42,231 nucleotides of DNA from Candidatus Lindowbacteria bacterium RIFCSPLOWO2_12_FULL_62_27 (lineage in GTDB: Bacteria; Lindowbacteria; 2-12-FULL-62-27). The stretch is taken from positions 1 to 42,231 of the forward strand of contig MFPR01000035.1 in NCBI GenBank assembly GCA_001784175.1. Direction: 5' to 3'. This document shows positions 34,065 to 42,036 of this stretch, piece by piece. Both the position numbers and the translations under genes were made by a program. Each line of letters begins with the position of its first letter. Positions within the stretch are counted from its first letter, which is position 1. Under the pieces are notes generated by a model, which had not been told where the DNA came from, did not search any database, and saw nothing but the letters and a program-made list of their open reading frames with translations.

Positions 34065-36595
34065 TTCGAACCCCCATCAAAATCTTTTCGATACATCTTT
34101 TCGGTCACGATTCGGTGCCCTGCCGACAACGAAAGCCACACATCGACTTCAGATTCCGACAGGACCGCGATGCCGTCATTCTCCGGCGATAGAATCTCAT
34201 AAATGGCCCGGCGGGTTGTTGGTGGAGCGATTATAACCGGCCGCCGGCCGACAGATTTTGTGGCGGCGATGCTCTCGGCGAAAAACGACTTTGCTTGCTC
34301 CGCAGCCTCCGGCGAACTCATCTCCGCCTGCGTTGCGACACCGGCTTCAATTGCATGGAGAACTCCATCTGTGCCGGCCAGGCGGTCGCAGATGATGGGC
34401 GCCAACACGTGCCGCACCCGCTCGACCATCTCCGAGAGGGGCGCGTTTGAATCGAGCGATAGGAGTGTGTCCAATATAAGTGTGATGTCCTTGATGGGCA
34501 CATGTTCACGCACCAATTCCCGCAAAACGGATGTGACTTTCCTGGCTCCGATGCCTTTTTCGACCTCCTCCGCGAGCCTGGCGCACTTGTCTTTGACGAT
34601 ATCAAGAAGGCTTTCGGTGTGCTCTCGCGAAACGAGCAACCAGGCATTTTGGCGCAACGCGTGCTCCAAGTGTTTTGCGATGACTGTAGGAGGGTCGTAG
34701 ACGGTACAACCGGCTTGGAACGCCCTGACAGCATCATCTGGATCGATCCAAATCCCAGACTGCCCGCTGACCGGCTCCCGCACCACGTCACCTCGAAACT
34801 GCGTTGTCGCGGGGCCGATCGCCATCAGCCGATCTGGCCGTAACTCACCCCGGCCTCGCCGCATGCCTCTGATCAGAATCTCGTAATAACGGGGCGGTAG
34901 GGAGTGAGATACTCTTGTTTCAACTTGCGGAAGGATCAGGCCAAACTCGTTCGCTAAACGAAATCGAATTTGGGCGGACACATCGGCGAAGAACATAGGC
35001 TCAAGTTCATATTCGGTCAGAATATGGACATCTGTCTGAGCAACACTTTCCTCAATTTCCGTCCCTCTCTCACGCCAAATCTTGGGATCAGGCCGCCCGT
35101 GAGCCCTGTCGAAGGCGAGCGCATCCCGATAAACGTCATTTAAGGGCCCACGAAGTGCCGGTTGAACCATCTGGTCTTCGATACAATTATTCCACAACGC
35201 TGTCATCAGGATTTCGTCCGATTTGACGATTTTACGATATTTTCGGGCCCGTTCGATGAGTTTGTCCGCTTTGGCACCGGTCCATTTGGCCTTGCAGACA
35301 GGTTGGACGACACGCAGAGGCTCCATTCGTTCGAGTATGCTGCCGGCTTCGGATGCCTGAGGACACAACTCATAATCGACAGCGACGACTCGCCGGTTCG
35401 AAGTAATCAAGAACTTGAAAGATAATTTCCTGACCTCAGCGGCACTGTCCTCATCAAGCGAATCCGCCTCCAGTTCGGTTTCCTGGGCGCCTGACCCGGC
35501 CGACTCGGGAACACATCTAACGCGACCCTCCTCGAGTTTGACGTTGACAACTGTCGAAGACTTTACAGGCAGAAGGTCGTACATCACAGGTTCGAGTTCT
35601 TTGGCGAGGAGTTGCTGGAGCCCACGCGCGCCTATTTGTGTCTTCACAGCAGTGTGGACGAAGTGGCTGAATACCGCCGGCTCGATGTTCAGCTGCAAGC
35701 CATCTTTTGCAAACTCCGCCGCCGCATGTTTCGATGCCTCCGACTGGACGATGGCAAGCAACGTCTGTTCATCGAGCGGGTCAAACGTGACGACGCGCCG
35801 GAACCGTGCGATCAATTCCGGCATAAACCCGAATTTCTTAAAATGCTCGATGTTATCGATCTCCTCTTCGGTAAAAGCTGCGGCAATCTGTTCGGAGTCG
35901 GATTTGTCCGCAGCACCTAAAAATCCGATGTTCGGCCCGCCATGAATGGAGCGTACGGCAGTCTTGAATCCAGAGAACGCCCCACATGCGATAAATGAAA
36001 TGTGGGATGTCGACATTTGAAAGGACGGATCGTCGTGCCCTTCAGGTACATCGACGCGAGCGCCGTCGAGCATCTTTAGAAGCTCCCGCTGGACACCGTA
36101 TCCGCTGACATCCTGATATTCGCTGCGTTTCCCGGCAGTCTTGTCGAACTCATCCAAGCAGACGACACCACACTCGGCCTTGAAGCGGTTCCCATCAGCC
36201 ACGGTTATCAGGCTCTTCAGAATCTTGATTACATCCATACCGTGATAGCCTGTCTGTGAATAATTGGTCATATCAGCGATGAACACCGGGACTTTGAGAA
36301 TTTTAACAAACAGCAGATCCACCAGATGGGTCTTCCCGCTGCCCGTGGGTCCCATCATGAGGTAATTGAGTTTCGGCGGGCCGACGACCGCATGTCCAGC
36401 ATCTTGATTGGCGGCCGCATATTGCTTGATGCGCTTGATATGCCGGTGCGCCATGAGACACAAAGCCCGGCGGGCCCGCACCTGCCCTCGATACCCCAGT
36501 GACTCCAGTTTATCGAACAATTCTTTCGGTGAAGGCACGACCAACTTCCTCGCCCATTCCCTGAAGGTTTCCCTGTCCTCGTCTTCGTCAGCCAC
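34061..36595 (-). CDS. ClpX-type AAA+ unfoldase fused to FlhB_C and FlhA_C domains
   Basis: This 844-aa protein (GTG start at 36595, AGGGGTGA eight bases upstream; a TTG at 36625 is possible) begins with a ClpX-type AAA+ module: Walker A GPTGSGKT (82-89), pore loop GYHG (116-119), Walker B VVCLDEFD (144-151), an IGF tripeptide at the position of the ClpP-docking loop (223-225) and sensor-2 GARGL (322-326). The ClpX zinc domain is absent. Residues ~398-505 resemble FlhB_C (VCKAKWTGAKADKLIERARK) without NPTH. Residues ~535-745 resemble FlhA_C (LANEFGLILPQVETRVSH, LRELVREHVPIKDITLILDT). It probably unfolds proteins for the HslV-like peptidase in the same operon, with gate domains as receptors; this is inferred. 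Confidence 0.8.
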   Translation of the reverse strand: MADEDEDRETFREWARKLVVPSPKELFDKLESLGYRGQVRARRALCLMAHRHIKRIKQYAAANQDAGHAVVGPPKLNYLMMGPTGSGKTHLVDLLFVKILKVPVFIADMTNYSQTGYHGMDVIKILKSLITVADGNRFKAECGVVCLDEFDKTAGKRSEYQDVSGYGVQRELLKMLDGARVDVPEGHDDPSFQMSTSHISFIACGAFSGFKTAVRSIHGGPNIGFLGAADKSDSEQIAAAFTEEEIDNIEHFKKFGFMPELIARFRRVVTFDPLDEQTLLAIVQSEASKHAAAEFAKDGLQLNIEPAVFSHFVHTAVKTQIGARGLQQLLAKELEPVMYDLLPVKSSTVVNVKLEEGRVRCVPESAGSGAQETELEADSLDEDSAAEVRKLSFKFLITSNRRVVAVDYELCPQASEAGSILERMEPLRVVQPVCKAKWTGAKADKLIERARKYRKIVKSDEILMTALWNNCIEDQMVQPALRGPLNDVYRDALAFDRAHGRPDPKIWRERGTEIEESVAQTDVHILTEYELEPMFFADVSAQIRFRLANEFGLILPQVETRVSHSLPPRYYEILIRGMRRGRGELRPDRLMAIGPATTQFRGDVVREPVSGQSGIWIDPDDAVRAFQAGCTVYDPPTVIAKHLEHALRQNAWLLVSREHTESLLDIVKDKCARLAEEVEKGIGARKVTSVLRELVREHVPIKDITLILDTLLSLDSNAPLSEMVERVRHVLAPIICDRLAGTDGVLHAIEAGVATQAEMSSPEAAEQAKSFFAESIAATKSVGRRPVIIAPPTTRRAIYEILSPENDGIAVLSESEVDVWLSLSAGHRIVTEKMYRKDFDGGSK

Positions 36596-36743
36596 GAAAG
36601 ATTTCACCCCTTTCCGAATAACCAATGTGCATCGCGCAGGCCCATCGGTTCCACCACACCTGATACAAATGCGGTTTTTTTTCGGATTTCTGTTTTTTGA
36701 AGAAAATTTATTGATATGGCTGGGGACGGTATGGAGCGGCGGG

Positions 36744-39173
36744 TTACCCCTGGTTGAACACGGCTTCTCTCACTGGCTCGTCTATGCTCTCGAACCGGGA
36801 TGAACTCAATATTTCGGCGACTGCGCTCCTCGGTTTCGGATATCGCGGCGATGCGCCGAACGGCGATATTCGAATCACGTCCTTTGGTGGCGGCTCAAGC
36901 CATACAACCCAGTCATCAGCGAGTTTCCTTTGCGACATCAATCCGGCAGCCTCATCGAACAAGGCACGGTAAATCCTGGCGCGCCGGGCATCTTTCATCG
37001 CTTCGTATGCCAGCGACAGGCCACGGTGGGGATGAGCGTTGGAAGGATCGTCGGCGAGCGCGCGGTGGAAGCATTTAGCGGCATCGTGGTTCTCTCCCGC
37101 GCGAAGGTGGACTCCGCCGAGCAACATCCAGACATAGCTTGCGAATGATGAGCGAATTCCACCTCTCTTGCCCCGGCTCTTTTCAACATCCGATCGTGTC
37201 AGAAGCGGCCAGCGCTCGAAGACCGGCCGCATGGGCCGGGGTGACCTGGCGATTTCGGCGAGAACCTGATCAAGGCGGATTCTGGCATCGGCATCCCGTC
37301 CACGGAAAATCGCGATCTCCGCCAAGTACAGCCACGTGCGGACTTCATCGACCTTGACGTCCAGTGCACGTTGCGCGGCGCGCTCGGCCTGATCATACCT
37401 GCCCAGCAAGATGCAGAGCCGGACGATCCGGCGGATGTTGTGGACATCCGACGGATTGACCTTGCATCCGATATCCGCCCATTTAACAGCCTGTTCGTAC
37501 AGCCCCCGGTTGCGGAACGAATCCGATACCCATCCAATGGTAAATGAATTGCTCGGGTCGATCCGATAGGCCTTCATGAGGACCTTGTCGGCGCGACCGT
37601 TGTCGCCGACGTCACGCAAGACACGCGCAAGACGTTGAAGGGTGCGGACATTGCGGGGGTCGAGCCGGTGCGCCTTTTCCATCCATTCAAGTGCTTTGGT
37701 GTATTTTTTCATGCCTCGATAAACATAGGCGATCTGCCTGACCGCCCACTGATTTTTTGGGATAATCTGATGGCACTTCATGAACCACTGGATCGATTCA
37801 TCCCAGGCGCGCATATCGCGGCAAATATATCCCATCTGCGCTATTGTGCTCGCGTTGTCGGGGTCGATTTCGAGTGCGCGCTTAAGCCACTCCTTGGCCC
37901 GGGTGAAATCGTTTCTTTCACGCTCAAGGAACGACATTTCATTGAGATTGCCGACGTCACGGGGGTCAAGCAGATACGCCCTTTGGAGCCAACGAACGGC
38001 TTCGTCGAACCGGCCGAGTTTGCGGTTGACCTCGCCAACCTTTGCGTAACCGACAGGATCGGCCGGCTGGAGGGCGATGGATTTTTCCAGGAAGCGGAGG
38101 GCGAGTTTTTCGTCCACTCGCCACATTTCGATCGCGGCGATACGGTAGACATACGGATCCTTGGACCTGAGATTGCCGAGCAACCGCGCTTCGCGCCGCG
38201 CCTCATCCAGCCGCCCGCTTCGCCGGAGGATTTTGACAAGAAGCAGTCTGGCGAACACGGCTGTCAGCCTGTCCTCGATACATTCGCGGACCATTTCCTC
38301 CATCTTGCGGTCGGGGTTCAAAGTACCTTGCAGAGTCGCCATGCCCCAAGCGACCTTCCATATTTTTTGTCTCGGAAATTTCTCCGCGAATAATTTGTAC
38401 TGACCGATGACCGACGGCATTCCGAGTTCCTGGCGACATCGAATGTCCATCCATATCGCCGGAAGATAGGTGGGATGCGATTTGAGAACCCGGTCCAGTA
38501 AGAAAAGCGCGTAATCACTGTCGTATGCGTCAAATTTCCTGGCGGCCAGCCGGAAATAATAATCGTCTTTCGCTTCTTTTGCACGAGGAGCCGACGGGTC
38601 CAGAGAAAGATACTGGCCGACGATCGCTGTCCGCGCCTTGCGCTCGCCAATTCCTGAAATCCGCGCCACGGCCGGCGCCGCCAATGACGAAAACCTTAGA
38701 AACTCGTCCAACCTGCGCTGATGAATTTCCGGATCGATCAGTGCGATGGGGGGGCCCATTCTGGTCGAATCGACATTCCCGGCGTCTATGGCAGATCCCC
38801 CGCGGTCCAGGTAAGCCGTAACCTGACGCATGGCTGATGCGTGAACCGTCCCGTGGAATCTGTGTTCCAAGGAGAGAAGCGTTTCCGTCAGCATCGGGAG
38901 TTCAGCCCAGCATTCGACAGCCATCGGGATGTCAAGATCATTCTCTGCCGGGGGGATGCGAATATCACCGGGCGCAAGTTTATCCAGCCGGATTGTCACT
39001 GGGACGAGCCGGAAGGCGGGACCATCCGCCGAGCCATCTGCGCACACGGCGTGCGTCACGACAAAACTCAAGAGGTCCCGGCCGGACTTGACCGACCAAA
39101 ACTGTCCGGGCCGTATTGCGTCCGGTTCTGTTTCGGTCTTGGCCATCCGCCTCAACGTGTTTTTCGTGGTCAT
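36744..39173 (-). CDS. TPR-repeat protein with unique N-terminal domain
   Basis: This protein of about 809 aa has an N-terminal beta-rich domain (RPGQFWSVKSG, then FRLVPVTIRLDKLAPGDIRI) followed by at least ten tetratricopeptide repeats between about residues 220 and 720. Typical units are GRFDEAVRWLQRAYLLDPRD, DFTRAKEWLKRALEIDPDN and KYTKALEWMEKAHRLDPRN. TPRs bind protein partners, so this is a likely scaffold or substrate adaptor. ATG 39173 is preferred because GGAAGTGAT stands six bases upstream; ATG 39230 lacks a site. It lies between the sigma-like gene and the ClpX-like fusion. Confidence 0.8.
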   Translation of the reverse strand: MTTKNTLRRMAKTETEPDAIRPGQFWSVKSGRDLLSFVVTHAVCADGSADGPAFRLVPVTIRLDKLAPGDIRIPPAENDLDIPMAVECWAELPMLTETLLSLEHRFHGTVHASAMRQVTAYLDRGGSAIDAGNVDSTRMGPPIALIDPEIHQRRLDEFLRFSSLAAPAVARISGIGERKARTAIVGQYLSLDPSAPRAKEAKDDYYFRLAARKFDAYDSDYALFLLDRVLKSHPTYLPAIWMDIRCRQELGMPSVIGQYKLFAEKFPRQKIWKVAWGMATLQGTLNPDRKMEEMVRECIEDRLTAVFARLLLVKILRRSGRLDEARREARLLGNLRSKDPYVYRIAAIEMWRVDEKLALRFLEKSIALQPADPVGYAKVGEVNRKLGRFDEAVRWLQRAYLLDPRDVGNLNEMSFLERERNDFTRAKEWLKRALEIDPDNASTIAQMGYICRDMRAWDESIQWFMKCHQIIPKNQWAVRQIAYVYRGMKKYTKALEWMEKAHRLDPRNVRTLQRLARVLRDVGDNGRADKVLMKAYRIDPSNSFTIGWVSDSFRNRGLYEQAVKWADIGCKVNPSDVHNIRRIVRLCILLGRYDQAERAAQRALDVKVDEVRTWLYLAEIAIFRGRDADARIRLDQVLAEIARSPRPMRPVFERWPLLTRSDVEKSRGKRGGIRSSFASYVWMLLGGVHLRAGENHDAAKCFHRALADDPSNAHPHRGLSLAYEAMKDARRARIYRALFDEAAGLMSQRKLADDWVVWLEPPPKDVIRISPFGASPRYPKPRSAVAEILSSSRFESIDEPVREAVFNQG

Positions 39174-39236
39174 GGTGTTATCACTTCCATTGAGCGCGGC
39201 GCCGTTCAGACGGTACCGGCTGTTCTCCATCCATCA

Positions 39237-40412
39237 TTATGAATGTCCTTTTCCCGTAATATTCTGATACTCGTAGCAAATCCTGCAAAAATCACCGACC
39301 AGCAATTCCCGATACCTGTCATAGTATTGAGCGCCTCCACGCTCAATGCCGAGAACATTTCGAAGTTGTTCCATCGCGTTCCGGCGTTCCACGGTGGCTT
39401 GGGCATTCTGCAGACCCACGGTGATACCCAGACGCCGGGCAGACACCTTTTTCACACGCCCCGTCTTGGGATCGTGGTGCAAAGCCATAATCTCGATTTG
39501 TCGGGGCGTCAGGAAATTACCCGAGTGGACCAATCGTTCCAAGTATTCGACATGCCGCTTGTAGTCGACTGCGTCCTGAAGATCAAACGGATCCGCTTCA
39601 AGATCGAGCAAATTCACTTTTTTGGCCGGGTCGTCCGGATCCGGCCGTTCGGCCGGTACGAACGCCGGGTGGCGTTCGTCGAACAGACCCTTGATGATAT
39701 TGCAAAGTGTAGATGTACCAAGGCCGACATTCTTCCGCTCGTAGATATTGCCCGCAACGTCAAACGCTGCCTTGACGATTTCGGCGGCGTATCTCGGACG
39801 AAATTCCCGTATCCGGCTTGCTTGAAACCACGCATCCAGCCCCCGGACGAGGCAGGCACGCGCATTGGAATCCATGGGGACGAGCGGCATTCGGACTCTG
39901 GAGGCCAGAACATACATGCGGTCGGACGCTCCATGCAGGTCCACCGACCCGCTGACGGGGATCAGTTCCCCCTTGGAGGCGGCCATCTTGAAGGCTGTGG
40001 CAATCGGTTTATAGACCCTTTGATTCTTTCGATGAGAACCTTTCATGCAGCGCTCGGCCACCGTCTCCAGCGTCATCACGAACCGGCCCGCTCGGGTCTG
40101 CCCCCGACGCCGGTATTCAGGCGCGATTTTTCTGTTGCGGCCCTTGTAGCCCCTGTAAAGAACCTCCTGTGCGGCGTCAAGGACGTCCTCGTCGGTCGGA
40201 CCGTATACCTGAACATCATCTCTTTGAAACCGCCGCCAGATGCGTCTGACGGTCTCACGGTGCAATTGAACAAACCACGGAGTCGAAAAATCGGCGGCAT
40301 CCGCACTCTTAAAATACTCCTCCACCAATTCCTCGAACTGAGTGTTCGGTATCCGAGACCATCGATGTAGTCGTTGTGCTATTCGTTGGCCGCCTCCTGC
40401 CATCGTCTGCAT
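39237..40412 (-). CDS. Sigma-like DNA-binding protein heading the ClpX-like operon
   Basis: This 391-aa protein has an N-terminal helical stretch like sigma region 2 (DEDVLDAAQEVLYRGYKGRN) and a C-terminal region-4-like helix-turn-helix (NFLTPRQIEIMALHH, then KKVSARRLGITVGLQNAQAT). The middle ~150 residues are unassigned. It is about twice the length of an ECF factor and parallels the sigma-like gene at 5640-6884, which also heads an ATPase operon. The start is uncertain: ATG 40412 or 40403, neither with a clear ribosome binding site. It would control expression of the TPR and protease genes; inferred. Confidence 0.55.
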   Translation of the reverse strand: MQTMAGGGQRIAQRLHRWSRIPNTQFEELVEEYFKSADAADFSTPWFVQLHRETVRRIWRRFQRDDVQVYGPTDEDVLDAAQEVLYRGYKGRNRKIAPEYRRRGQTRAGRFVMTLETVAERCMKGSHRKNQRVYKPIATAFKMAASKGELIPVSGSVDLHGASDRMYVLASRVRMPLVPMDSNARACLVRGLDAWFQASRIREFRPRYAAEIVKAAFDVAGNIYERKNVGLGTSTLCNIIKGLFDERHPAFVPAERPDPDDPAKKVNLLDLEADPFDLQDAVDYKRHVEYLERLVHSGNFLTPRQIEIMALHHDPKTGRVKKVSARRLGITVGLQNAQATVERRNAMEQLRNVLGIERGGAQYYDRYRELLVGDFCRICYEYQNITGKGHS

Positions 40413-40491
40413 AGAACAGGGACATTATTACGGAAACACTCAACTATCAAACCCGTGCAACTCTCTCATTCCGTTTTACCCGTGCGGCGTT

Positions 40492-41194
40492 CTACCTCTT
40501 TCCTCCGCCACCGTCCCGCGAAGCATTCCTCATGGCAGAGATGTCTTCCGCCATCAAATCCAAATAAACTCCAGGGGCGTATTTATCCGGCATTTTCAAT
40601 AACAGCCAATCGAACAGCCGCTCGGCTTTCAAATATTTGCCCAGTTCACAATAGCTGGCGAGGATTCCTCTCAATGTGGCGTGGGCTTCAAAGTCTGAAC
40701 AATCAGCCTTTGATGGTGGGCGATGTGTCTCCCACAACTCAAGCGCGCGTTTGAGTGTCACCTCGGCCAGAGCGAGCTTGCGCTGCTTAAAATAGATGAA
40801 TCCGAGGTCCGTCAGTTCATGGCGGTGTTCCTCGCCAGACCCAACAGTCTGGCTATTTTTTGATCTTCAGCGGGCGCGCACTCATCACCAAAATCAAATT
40901 GGCTTGACCCGGTTGAACCATCTCCGTCGTTTCCCCTTCCCGAGGCTCCTTCAATGGCACCACTTTGGAAAACGATGTACCTCCTGCCTGCTGGATATCC
41001 ACGATCGTCTCTCCCCTTTCGGAAGACAGTGGGAGGGGGTCAGTTTCAAATTGCCACAACACCCACTTTTCGGGAGCGTTCCAGGAAAATCTCGAATTGT
41101 CCACGTTTTCCACACTTTCCACTCCCCCCTCCTGCACCTCCCCCCTTCGAATGCTGCTGGTTCGCGCAGCTCTCAAACCCTTAAAACCAGCCAC
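40492..41194 (-). pseudogene. TPR-like gene broken at a run of six A
   Basis: The downstream frame (40492 to about 40868) reads HRHELTDLGFIYFKQRKLAL and TLKRALELWETHRPPSKAD, a TPR-like protein, but has no start codon before TPR coding begins (only a GTG at 40761 inside a helix). The upstream frame (40853-41194) ends ILVMSARPLKIKK at a TAG within AAAAAATAG. Removing one A joins the two frames. The gene is therefore a one-base indel mutant, or a sequencing or assembly error at the homopolymer. The upstream end runs through GGGGTCAG repeats and may not be native. Confidence 0.5.
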
Positions 41195-41233
41195 AGAGGG
41201 GGTCAGATTCGATTGACGAAAGGGGTCAGTTTC
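41036..41233. repeat. Three copies of GGGGTCAG(T/A)TTC
   Basis: GGGGTCAGTTTC occurs at 41036-41047 and 41222-41233, and GGGGTCAGATTC at 41199-41210, all on the plus strand. The spacing is irregular. They mark the boundary between the minus-strand operon and the plus-strand genes and look like remnants of a mobile element or its ends. Confidence 0.55.
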
Positions 41234-41235
41234 AC

Positions 41236-41436
41236 ATGGACGATGACACCTGGTTGCTCCGCCTCTACGAGGGTACCGGCGATTCGGCCAAAGTCGCCGA
41301 GCTGTACAAACACAAAAACCTCAGCGCCACTCCGCCGACCGACACCTCCGCCCAGCCGTACCGCGAGGCCTTGCTGGCCGGCCCAGAATCGCCGGCGCCG
41401 ACCGGGCAGGCGGTGCAGGGACGGCTGATGCCATGA
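41236..41436 (+). CDS. Possible 66-aa protein or gene remnant
   Basis: The frame MDDDTWLLRLYEGTGDSAKV and onward begins two bases after a GGGGTCAGTTTC repeat. There is no ribosome binding site. The helical N-terminus and Pro/Ala-rich end could be the tail of a repeat protein cut by the repeat. It is not recognised. Confidence 0.3.
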   Translation: MDDDTWLLRLYEGTGDSAKVAELYKHKNLSATPPTDTSAQPYREALLAGPESPAPTGQAVQGRLMP

Positions 41437-41559
41437 TCAATTCATCGGCGAAACCCCGAATATCCGAATTTCATGTTCGGTTCCGGCCCGGCTCTCCGTT
41501 TACATCAATGGAAGGCAATCCGGTCTTCCCGGACAACAGGGTCCTCAAGGAGCCCCGCG

Positions 41560-41697
41560 ATGTGGAAGGTACTTGGATTTCTCGTGATGCTGTGCGCTTA
41601 CGTCGTCGCCGGACTGTTATGGTTCGGGCTGTATGTGTACGTCTTTCCATTGATCGGGTTTGTGTGGGCCTGTCTCACGGTGCGTCTGCCCCGCTGA
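41560..41697 (+). CDS. 45-aa membrane protein
   Basis: AAGGAG eight bases upstream of ATG 41560 leads into MWKVLGFLVMLCAYVVAGLL followed by a second hydrophobic segment (YVYVFPLIGFVWACLTV), so one or two membrane helices. It ends RLPR. It is the first of a series of small plus-strand genes leading to the Hsp70-like gene. The function is unknown. Confidence 0.55.
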   Translation: MWKVLGFLVMLCAYVVAGLLWFGLYVYVFPLIGFVWACLTVRLPR

Positions 41698-41725
41698 GCC
41701 GGAAAAAACGAGGAGGTGAACGACC

Positions 41726-41944
41726 ATGGGCTTTTTCAGCAGTCTGTTCGGTCTGTTGGCCGGCGGCAATCCGCCCGACGACGAGGACATCCCGAAGGGC
41801 CAACTCTACGACGGCGACATCAAGCAGGCTTTCTGGAAACTGAGCAAGGAAGAATACGGCGGCAAGAGCGCCTATTTTCAGCACATGAAGCAGGACATGG
41901 ACCACTACGACGAGGACTCAAGGGAGGAGGACGAGGAGCCGTAA
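41726..41944 (+). CDS. 72-aa acidic protein upstream of Hsp70-like gene
   Basis: GAGGAGGTGA is followed by ATG 41726. The protein has a hydrophobic N-terminus (MGFFSSLFGLLAGG) and a charged, acidic remainder ending DEDSREEDEEP. No family is recognised. It lies 28 nt after the 45-aa membrane protein and 92 nt before the Hsp70-like gene on the same strand. Confidence 0.65.
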   Translation: MGFFSSLFGLLAGGNPPDDEDIPKGQLYDGDIKQAFWKLSKEEYGGKSAYFQHMKQDMDHYDEDSREEDEEP

Positions 41945-42036
41945 TTTTTACGGCCGGCATGTTCGGTTTTTCGCTTCCCGTTCGTTTTCCTTAATAAGAA
42001 GGGCAACAGAGCCCAAAACGAAAGGGAGGTGGCGAC

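Noticed and set aside
31144-36595. True flagellar or injectisome type III export gate
   Set aside because: No transmembrane segments, no NPTH site and no other flagellar or secretion genes in the window; only the cytoplasmic domains are present.
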